Positions 8,399 to 14,768 of a stretch of 64,000 bases of DNA are shown here, in pieces. The notes below the pieces were generated by a model. It worked only from the letters and a program-made list of their open reading frames with translations. It searched no databases and was not told where the DNA came from. The position numbers and the translations under genes were made by a program. How positions within the stretch are numbered: the stretch's first letter is position 1; the number at the start of each line of letters is the position of its first letter. The DNA comes from Tuwongella immobilis. Its GTDB lineage: Bacteria > Planctomycetota > Planctomycetia > Gemmatales > Gemmataceae. The stretch spans positions 310,001 to 374,000 of the forward strand of contig NZ_LR593887.1 of NCBI RefSeq assembly GCF_901538355.1, read 5' to 3'.

Positions 8399-8442
8399 CG
8401 AGCGAACGAAGAGTGCCGGCGAGGGCTTTGGTCGTTCGCTCG
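8399..8442. repeat. Inter-cassette hairpin, perfect 11-bp stem
   Basis: CGAGCGAACGA at 8399-8409 is the exact reverse complement of 8432-8442. The preceding GAGCATTG is shared with the copy at 2831-2838. It lies between the cassette 1 immunity-type gene and the cassette 2 Hint module. Confidence 0.65.
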
Positions 8443-8490
8443 ATGCCGACGCAGAACTATCAGCTGAAAGCTAGTGCCAATCCTCGAATA

Positions 8491-8988
8491 TCAGATTTTT
8501 GTACTGGTCGGGTCAAGCCGTTTCAACATTGCCAATTGGCACTGACGCTCATCTGCATATGTCTCATCGTGGGTATCGTCATACCGATCATCATCGACTG
8601 CCATTGCCGCCGCAGTTGCCCTTGCTTCCGCTGCCGTCGATGAGGCACTGATTGCAGCGTCGGCAGAAGAATCGGTGAAAGCGGCCTCTCCCACAGCAGT
8701 CAGTGCTAACGCTGCTGCTGATGGGGATCCATAGCCAGGGTAGAGCGTGTCGTACAGGCGAGTAGCCTCGGAACGCAATGCCGTTAGTTGATCCTGTGAT
8801 GGTGAGTTGGACGCTCGCCGCTCAGCAAACTCAAGCAGTTTTAAGTAAATCGGGTCGGTGATAAGGTCTGAAACCCTCCGGCAACATTCCGCAGCGAAAC
8901 GGCGTAACAGATTCGCATTCAACCGTCCACCCTCAACTCCAATGTAGGATTCGGGGTCAGGTACAGTCTCGGATTCATTTTGGTTCAT
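8491..8988 (-). CDS. Putative immunity protein of the CCRRV-type Ala-rich family (cassette 1)
   Basis: An intact 165-residue protein. Its start (8986-8988) overlaps the toxin stop by four bases (ATGA). It contains LLRRFAAECCRRVSDLITDP followed by FAERRA and an Ala-rich helical segment (ADAAISASSTAAEARATAAA). This resembles a family common in Gemmata-like genomes with the pattern FACxCCRRIW, then AVEVAERYADG and Ala-rich repeats; that comparison is from memory. The family's function is unknown to me. The tight coupling to a toxin tip suggests that at least this member is an immunity protein. Confidence 0.6.
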   Translation of the reverse strand: MNQNESETVPDPESYIGVEGGRLNANLLRRFAAECCRRVSDLITDPIYLKLLEFAERRASNSPSQDQLTALRSEATRLYDTLYPGYGSPSAAALALTAVGEAAFTDSSADAAISASSTAAEARATAAAMAVDDDRYDDTHDETYADERQCQLAMLKRLDPTSTKI

Positions 8989-10002
8989 ATTCCGCCTCGA
9001 ATATTATTGAGCCAATGGATCGAGCACAGCCCCGTGTCTGGGTCGCGGACAAGTCGTTTGCCCTTATCTTTAAAGAACTGAGTAACTTCATCTGCGTGAA
9101 GTTTTTCGCCACCGGGTCCATCGAACACCGTCCCGTTTCGCCCCGCACGACCATCATTCGGGTGCCGAGACGGACTGCCGCCAAGATGTCCGTTGCCTTC
9201 AGGGTGGCCGAATCGGGGCAGTTCGTCAAGGACGCCTCCATCTCGAACAGCAATTTGGTGCCGGTGGTGTGGAGTGACCAATGTACCGCCATCGTTGCCT
9301 GCCAAAAGAACAGCACGCTCGGTGTCAGTAAAGCCACGGGGATCGGCCTGTCCCGCTCGCCGGATGATTGGCGGAGCGTTCATCGCAGGGTCGCGTGGAC
9401 TCATCGTGTGGTTGGATGGGATTGTTACATCGCCGCCCTGCGAGTTCTTCAGCGTCGCTCCATCACGGTAGACAGTTCTGCCTTTGGCGTCAATGACCGT
9501 CCGGTCGGGAAGACGGAATTGATCACGGACTTTATTCGATTGTTCAATCAACGTGTCAAGGCTCGGGGATCCACCCTGAGCGCGGTTCAAGGCCAACCTG
9601 ATTCCTGAAGGATCATTGAGCTTGATCGTCGCAATTACCTCCTGAATATCCTGATTGTCCGTGATGCCGATGGATTTTAGATACTCGAAGACGCGTGTAC
9701 AGGCATTATGCGCCCAGACGGAGAAGCCCCAGTCGTCGCAGCGGACTGCGTCGGTGTGGAAGTCGCTGACACGCAGATTATCGACCGTCTCCCGCCGATC
9801 GGTTTCGTGAACGCCCTCGACGGATACCGTTTCTCCGCTCATTGACGTCAGCGAATCGCCGATCGACAATTCCCAGAACGGCGTCCAGCCACGGTCAACG
9901 ACCCAGAACGGATGCTCGGCGGTTGTCTCAATCAGTTGACCGGCCACTCGAAGTTCGAAGATCAGGGGCGAGCGTTCGAATATCGCTTCCACAATCTGGG
10001 TG
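8985..10002 (-). CDS. Truncated Hint domain fused to intact HNH-like toxin tip (cassette 1)
   Basis: The Hint homology begins at about 10,002 (QIVEAIFERSPLIFELRVAG) and ends with VWAHN. The open frame goes on upstream to a GTG at 10,232, but those residues are low-complexity Ser/Asp/Pro and do not match other cassettes, so the real start is unknown. The tip of about 240 residues is uninterrupted and ends with TPHHRHQIAVRDGGVLDELP, GHPEGNGHLGGSPSRHP and FFKDKGKRLVRDPDTG. The conserved His cluster points to a metal-dependent HNH-type nuclease; this is motif-based. The gene is coupled to its immunity-type gene by an ATGA overlap. It is the most upstream cassette of the array. Confidence 0.55.
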
Positions 10003-10309
10003 GCGGCCGAATCTGCTTCAAGCCCTGTACATTTTCCGTGGGAAAGTTCGTGCGGTTGTTTTCGCGGGGGGGGCCGGCTGACTCGACCCTTGCGATGCGA
10101 TTCCGCTGGGGTTTCCGAAATTGTGTTGGAATCCGTGGAATCGCTCGAAGTGGAAAAATCGTTCAATTCGGTCCGGCCGATCTGACGATACTCATAGCAG
10201 ACATAGTGATTTTTCCTTGGTGGTTTCCTCACACTTGTCCCGGTGGTTGGACAGTGGAATTGAGACGCCAGTTTCTTTGGCCAGCAACCTGGCCGGGAGT
10301 CGATCGATC
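10003..10309. other. Boundary between toxin array and core genes
   Basis: About 300 bases without a gene I can support. The minus-strand frame of cassette 1 runs through it as a low-complexity sequence, and it contains a G8 run at about 10,067-10,074. It must hold the promoter of the lipoprotein at 10,310 and perhaps an upstream remnant of the toxin gene. I see no integrase, transposase or tRNA here. Confidence 0.4.
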
Positions 10310-10642
10310 ATGCATCGCGCACGCCGATGGGGCTATCTCTGCATGACCGGGCTGGGCTTGGCGATCGTCAGCCTGTCGGGTTGTCAGACCTGGGAAGGTG
10401 GTCAGACCCTTCCTTCTGGCCGATATTTGGAACATCCGCCGCAATACATCCTGCCCGATCCCCCGTTCCCCTTGACTCGGGAATTGGCCGATCAGGAAGA
10501 AAAAGCGGGTCTGCTCAACGGCTTGCCGCGAGATGGGGCACCGACTCCGGCGGCTGCTCCGGCAGTTCCCACTCCGGTGATGCCTGCTCCGATCCCCGCG
10601 CCAGCGGCTCCGGCGGCTCCGGCGGCTCCTCCGGGCAACTAA
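10310..10642 (+). CDS. Small Pro/Ala-rich lipoprotein
   Basis: A 110-residue protein. A basic start is followed by a hydrophobic stretch (LGLAIVSLSGC) with a lipobox Cys at about residue 24, so it should be exported and lipid-anchored. The mature part is short and Pro-rich (HPPQYILPDPPFPL), and the C-terminus is an APxPAPAAPAAP tail that probably spans the cell envelope. It has no enzymatic motif. The ATG at 10,310 is chosen because the signal peptide starts there; the open frame extends upstream without sense. It ends 43 bp before the uracil-DNA glycosylase gene. Confidence 0.7.
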   Translation: MHRARRWGYLCMTGLGLAIVSLSGCQTWEGGQTLPSGRYLEHPPQYILPDPPFPLTRELADQEEKAGLLNGLPRDGAPTPAAAPAVPTPVMPAPIPAPAAPAAPAAPPGN

Positions 10643-10670
10643 GCTGCGCTAGCCTGGCTGGAATGGCCGT

Positions 10671-10679
10671 GCTACAATT
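10671..10679 (+). promoter_or_regulatory. Possible extended -10 box for the uracil-DNA glycosylase gene
   Basis: TGCTACAAT at 10,670-10,678 fits an extended -10 element. The ATG at 10,686 is only about 7 bases further on, so transcription from here would give a nearly leaderless mRNA. I see no good -35 hexamer. Confidence 0.35.
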
Positions 10680-10685
10680 AGCGGC

Positions 10686-11390
10686 ATGAGCGAAATCAAT
10701 CCCATGCCGCTACCGTTATTGACGCTCCACGAGCAGATGATCGCCTGTCGTGCCTGTGCCCGACTGGTGGAATGGCGGGAAACCGTGGCTCGGGATCGTC
10801 GAGCGGCCTACCGCAACGAAGAATATTGGGGCAAGCCGATTGTCGGATTCGGCGATCCGCTCGCCCGCATTCTCGTGCTGGGATTGGCTCCGGGAGCGCA
10901 CGGTGGAAATCGCACCGGTCGCGTCTTCACGGGGGATCGCTCGGGCGATTGGCTGTATGGCTCGCTGCACCGGGCCGGGCTGGCGAATCAGCCGCACGCG
11001 ACGGGGCGTGATGATGGCCTGCAATTGACGGATGTGTATGTTTCCGTTTGTGTCCGCTGTGTTCCACCGGGAAATCAGCCGACACCGCAGGAACGCCAGA
11101 CCTGTCTGCCGTTTTTGGAACAGGAATTGGCGTTGCTTCCGAATATTCGCGTGATTGTCTGTTTGGGATCATTTGCCTGGGATTCGGCGATTCGCTTGTT
11201 GAAATCGCGTTATCCCGTGGCCAAGAAACCGACATTTGCCCATCTTGCCGAAGCGATTGTGGGACCGTTTCGCTTGGTGGGCAGTTATCACCCCTCTCAA
11301 CAAAACACGTTCACTGGCAAACTCACTGAGGCGATGCAAGACGCGGTCTGGGATCGGGTCAAATTGTTATCGTCGGCGAGTTTCGCTTGA
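10686..11390 (+). CDS. Family 5 (UDGb-type) uracil-DNA glycosylase
   Basis: A 234-residue cytoplasmic DNA repair enzyme that would remove uracil and related deaminated bases from DNA. The first motif GLAPGAHGGNRTGRVFTGD lies at about residues 66-84 and the second, SYHPSQQNTFTGKLT, at about residue 200; both are typical of family 5. Cys residues at 21 and 24 and a later Cys pair (VRCVPPGNQPTPQERQTC) fit the 4Fe-4S cluster of this family. The length matches the usual 210-240 residues. Start at ATG 10,686. It stands alone, 43 bp after a lipoprotein gene. Confidence 0.9.
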   Translation: MSEINPMPLPLLTLHEQMIACRACARLVEWRETVARDRRAAYRNEEYWGKPIVGFGDPLARILVLGLAPGAHGGNRTGRVFTGDRSGDWLYGSLHRAGLANQPHATGRDDGLQLTDVYVSVCVRCVPPGNQPTPQERQTCLPFLEQELALLPNIRVIVCLGSFAWDSAIRLLKSRYPVAKKPTFAHLAEAIVGPFRLVGSYHPSQQNTFTGKLTEAMQDAVWDRVKLLSSASFA

Positions 11391-11501
11391 CAGCCGCCGT
11401 TCGGGTGGCTATTTCCCCGCCTCGGCTCGAAACTCGCATTCCGACCGAAACGGTAGCCATCCGTTTTGTCGTGGACTTGCGCGAGCCAGGGAGGGGACTT
11501 G

Positions 11502-12509
11502 ATGACTCACGCATGGATGCGTCCCTGGCGTCGGCTCACGATTTGGTCGTTGAGCCTCGCCCTGGGAACGGTCACGATGACCGGTTGCAGTTCGTCGAAA
11601 CAACATAAGCAGACTCCAATTGCTCCGCCGTTGGCGAACCGCTCCACGCTGGGCACCTCGCCCAATGCCATCGGGACGGGGGGATCGTCGACGCTGGCGA
11701 AGGCCAGTAGCAAATCGCCGGCTCCGGGGTTTGCTTCGACCAAAATGCTCGAAGGTCAGGCGATGGGCCAAGATCGCTTTGCCAAATCGCCGTCGGCGTC
11801 GCTGGATCCGGTGCCGGGAATGAATTCCAGCATGAGCAGTAGTTCGGCCAACTCCGCGCCGTTGGGAGTGACTGCCACGGGTGGCTTTGCGCCGATGCCG
11901 AATGCGACCAGCGCAAATGCCAACTCCGGGCTGGTGATTCCGAGTGCCAATGCCTCGACGCTGGGGAGTGCGCCCACGCCCCGAGATGCGGCCGCGGCGT
12001 TGACACCGTCGAACACGATGAACAATCCCGCGGCATCGCTGGCGAGCAATGCGACGAAATCGCCGGGCGGTGTGGTGGCGACACCGGCTGTCCGCACGGG
12101 GCCGCCGCTCGATCCGACGCCGATTGGAACGGAGATTCCGAAGAATATCATTCAACCGATTGGAGCCAGTTCGGCGAATGTTGGGGCTTCTGCTCCGCCG
12201 CCGCCCGCGCCGCCGCCATCGCCGATTGGAAATCCGCCGATGGTGAATTTCGATTCGTCGCTGCAACTGCCGCCGCTCGATCCGGCCTCGCCCACTGCGC
12301 CGAATCGTCCGAGTAGCTCGACGGTGAACGCGGCACCGAGTCCGCCGGGATTGGTGATGCCGTCGCTTCCGCCGTTGTCGCAACCCAGCAATCCGGTGTT
12401 GACGCTGCCGGATGACCCGACTCCGGGTGGCCCGTCGCCGACGAATGCCTCGCGGAATGCGCTGCCTCCGCCGCTGATGCCGACGAATCTGCCGCCGCCG
12501 CTGAAATAA
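11502..12509 (+). CDS. Low-complexity lipoprotein
   Basis: A 335-residue protein starting at ATG 11,502 with GGGAGGGGA upstream. The N-terminus (RPWRRLTIWSLSLALGTV) is a signal peptide ending in a lipobox, TMTGC, followed by SSSK. The rest is Ser/Pro/Asn/Ala-rich with no recognisable domain, with a PPPPAPPPSP segment and a Pro-rich end. It is probably an envelope-spanning or surface lipoprotein. No neighbour gives a clue to its role. Confidence 0.65.
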   Translation: MTHAWMRPWRRLTIWSLSLALGTVTMTGCSSSKQHKQTPIAPPLANRSTLGTSPNAIGTGGSSTLAKASSKSPAPGFASTKMLEGQAMGQDRFAKSPSASLDPVPGMNSSMSSSSANSAPLGVTATGGFAPMPNATSANANSGLVIPSANASTLGSAPTPRDAAAALTPSNTMNNPAASLASNATKSPGGVVATPAVRTGPPLDPTPIGTEIPKNIIQPIGASSANVGASAPPPPAPPPSPIGNPPMVNFDSSLQLPPLDPASPTAPNRPSSSTVNAAPSPPGLVMPSLPPLSQPSNPVLTLPDDPTPGGPSPTNASRNALPPPLMPTNLPPPLK

Positions 12510-12521
12510 TCGGATGTCGAA

Positions 12522-12719
12522 TCATCGGGGTTTCTGGGGCATGTCGCTGCCGACGTGGATCCAGTGCCCCGATTGCACGTCTCGCTCTCGCGGTTCGATT
12601 CCGCTGGATTGAATCATTCGCATCACTCGTCCAATATTGGGGCGAGTTGTTTGCATTTGGGAACTCTTTTTCCGGTACAATCCTCCAAACCCGCATTGTC
12701 GGGCGGGAAGCCCCCACAC
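12522..12719 (-). CDS. Small hypothetical protein, doubtful
   Basis: A 65-codon open frame between two plus-strand genes. A shorter form from an internal ATG (MQTTRPNIGRVMRMIQSSGI) has an ordinary composition, with ERDVQSGHWIHVGSDMPQKP at its end. It has no recognised family and no clear RBS. It is listed because the composition looks more protein-like than the usual antisense shadows and because nothing is coded on the plus strand here. Confidence 0.25.
   Translation of the reverse strand: MWGLPARQCGFGGLYRKKSSQMQTTRPNIGRVMRMIQSSGIEPRERDVQSGHWIHVGSDMPQKPR
12651..12681 (+). promoter_or_regulatory. Possible sigma-70-type promoter upstream of the protease gene
   Basis: TTGCAT at 12,651-12,656 and TACAAT at 12,676-12,681 are separated by 19 bases, slightly long. 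It would give an untranslated leader of about 140 bases. Confidence 0.3.
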
Positions 12720-12822
12720 GGCGCGTCGAAACGGCGTGACGATTCAGAACTTTGGCGATGCGAAGCCCCAATCGAGCGACTGCCGCGTGCGGATGCGGCG
12801 GGGATCGGCTCGTGGATTTGGC

Positions 12823-14610
12823 ATGGGAACATCGGATATGCAGAATTCAGTCGGTTGGACGATGGCCTTGGCGATGATGCTGGGGGGATTTGGGATGGCG
12901 TTGGGGCAACCGACGGCGGCGAATCCGTCGGGGGGATCGGACGCGCGAACAGATGGGCGGCCAGTCGTTCGGATCGTTTACTTTGTGCCCACCGATCGCA
13001 AGCCCGAACCCGATTATCAAGCCCGAATCGATCGGATGATGACCCATGTGCAGGCATTCTACCGCAACGGCATGAATCAGAACGGCTACGGGCAACGCAC
13101 CTTTGAACTGGACCGCGACGCGAAGGGGGCATTGCGGATTCATTCCGTGCAGGCCAAAGGACCGATGCGGAATTATGGCCGCAATGATGCATCTAAGGTG
13201 CGTGCGGAAGTGAAGGATGCGCTCGCCAAACAGGGGGTAAATATCGATCAAGAAACCATCGTCATCTTCCAACTGTTGCTCGAATGGAATGGCAAGAAGG
13301 CAACCGAAATCGGGCCGTTTGTCGGTGGCGGTGGTCCGCGGAGTGGAACGGCGTGGGTGTACGACGATGTTCGACTCGATCCCCGATTCCTGAGTTCCAA
13401 GCAACCCGGCGGATATTACCAGGGCTATTGCACGCTGGGGAAATTCAATACCGAATACATCGGCGGATTGGCCCACGAGTTGGGACACGCTCTGGGATTG
13501 CCACACGATCGTCAGCAAGATCGCGATGGCGCACGATTCGGGGCGTCGCTGATGGGCAGCGGCAATCATGCCTATGGCGAGAATCTCCGTGGCGAGGGCA
13601 AAGGCGCGTTCCTCTCCCCGGCGTCTGCGCTGCCGTTGTCGCGGCATCCGCTGTTTACCGGCAAGCCAATGCCCGCCAAGCCGATCACCGGGCGGATTAC
13701 CGATCTGGTTGCGATTTGGGACGGGCTGCAATATGTGCTTTCCGGCAAGATCGAAGGGGGAGCGCCGAGTGTCGGGTTGGTCGCGTTCAACGACCCGATT
13801 CTGCCCAAGGGGGATTACGATGCCGTCGGTTGGATTGGCACGGTGAATGCAGATGGCACGTTCCGCGTGGCGGTGGGCGAACTCAAACCCAATGACTACG
13901 AATTGCGATTGGAATTCTTCAGCGAAAGCGGCGATTCCAAGGCATTCGCATTCCGCTATTCGATTGCCAAATCCGGCAAGCCCGATTTGCGACCGTTTGA
14001 GGATACCATCGCCTTCCAACGAGCGAACGCTGCATTTCTGGCGCGGGATGCCAAACAATTGTCCGAAATGGTGACGGGATTGAAGCAGAAATATCCAGCC
14101 AATGATCCGGTGATCCAAAAGGCGGAGCATCTGCAACGGCTGCTGAAGCCATCCGCACCCGTGCCATTGGATCGGATTCCGAATACGGCCAAACAAACGG
14201 CCGTGGCGGATCTCCAATTCGAATCCGCACGGGTGGGATACGGCAATGCCGCACGAAATCAGGTGATTCGCGCCGGCGATTCGCCCATCACCCTCGAAGT
14301 GGGCGGAAAATTCTTCGATTCCGGATTGTTCGCACATGCTCCGGCACAACATCAATTGCGGCTGAATGGCACGTGGACGCGATTCACTACGCAATACGGC
14401 CTGCAAGATGGGCACGATGGATCGGTGGTCTTTGTGATCAAAGGCGATGGGCGAGAATTGTTCCGCTCCATGGCTGTGCGGGACCATGTCGTCCGGGAAA
14501 TCAGCGTCGATCTTTCCAATGTTAAGCGGTTGGAATTGATTGTCGAAGATGCCGGGGATGGTGCCGGTTCGGATTGGGGCGTGTGGCTGAATCCGCAACT
14601 GCAGCGATGA
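12823..14610 (+). CDS. Secreted metzincin-like metalloprotease with C-terminal NPCBM-like domain
   Basis: About 595 residues. A hydrophobic N-terminus ending near GFGMALGQ is a signal peptide. The zinc motif HELGHALGLPHD starts at about residue 218 and fits the HExxHxxGxxHD signature of metzincins. The last ~140 residues (LQFESARVGYGNAARN, GKFFDSGLFAHAPAQHQLRL, SDWGVWLNPQL) match NPCBM domains, which bind carbohydrate. It would act outside the cytoplasm on protein or glycoprotein. The start may be ATG 12,823 or 12,838; the latter has GGGA at better spacing. A strong hairpin follows the stop. Confidence 0.75.
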   Translation: MGTSDMQNSVGWTMALAMMLGGFGMALGQPTAANPSGGSDARTDGRPVVRIVYFVPTDRKPEPDYQARIDRMMTHVQAFYRNGMNQNGYGQRTFELDRDAKGALRIHSVQAKGPMRNYGRNDASKVRAEVKDALAKQGVNIDQETIVIFQLLLEWNGKKATEIGPFVGGGGPRSGTAWVYDDVRLDPRFLSSKQPGGYYQGYCTLGKFNTEYIGGLAHELGHALGLPHDRQQDRDGARFGASLMGSGNHAYGENLRGEGKGAFLSPASALPLSRHPLFTGKPMPAKPITGRITDLVAIWDGLQYVLSGKIEGGAPSVGLVAFNDPILPKGDYDAVGWIGTVNADGTFRVAVGELKPNDYELRLEFFSESGDSKAFAFRYSIAKSGKPDLRPFEDTIAFQRANAAFLARDAKQLSEMVTGLKQKYPANDPVIQKAEHLQRLLKPSAPVPLDRIPNTAKQTAVADLQFESARVGYGNAARNQVIRAGDSPITLEVGGKFFDSGLFAHAPAQHQLRLNGTWTRFTTQYGLQDGHDGSVVFVIKGDGRELFRSMAVRDHVVREISVDLSNVKRLELIVEDAGDGAGSDWGVWLNPQLQR

Positions 14611-14622
14611 TCGTGTCAACCG

Positions 14623-14665
14623 ACCGCCACGATTCGAGAAATCGCTCGGGAATCGTGGCGGTTTC
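14623..14665 (+). terminator. Intrinsic terminator after the metalloprotease gene
   Basis: ACCGCCACGATTC at 14,623-14,635 pairs perfectly with 14,650-14,662 (13 bp stem, 14-base loop). Only a short T tract follows. The stem starts 13 bases after the stop codon. Confidence 0.6.
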
Positions 14666-14768
14666 CATTCTGCGGAATTTCGCGCTTGACCTGGGGGTGA
14701 GAATCGATCACGATTGCGATATTCTCACCCGCTTGCTGCCTGCCCTGCCGCCAGATTAGGAAGCTGCC

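Noticed and set aside
8399-8442. Inter-cassette hairpins as ordinary intrinsic terminators
   Set aside because: No T-run follows the stem on either strand, and the sequence of the arms is conserved between copies, which terminators do not need.
1-10005. All toxin frameshifts as mere sequencing errors
   Set aside because: The core genes of the window show no such breaks and the immunity-type genes are open, so errors alone are unlikely, although I cannot exclude them at single runs.
12847-14619. A 590-codon minus-strand frame opposite the metalloprotease gene
   Set aside because: It is antisense to a protein with signal peptide, zinc motif and NPCBM-like domain; the long frame follows from GC-rich codon use.
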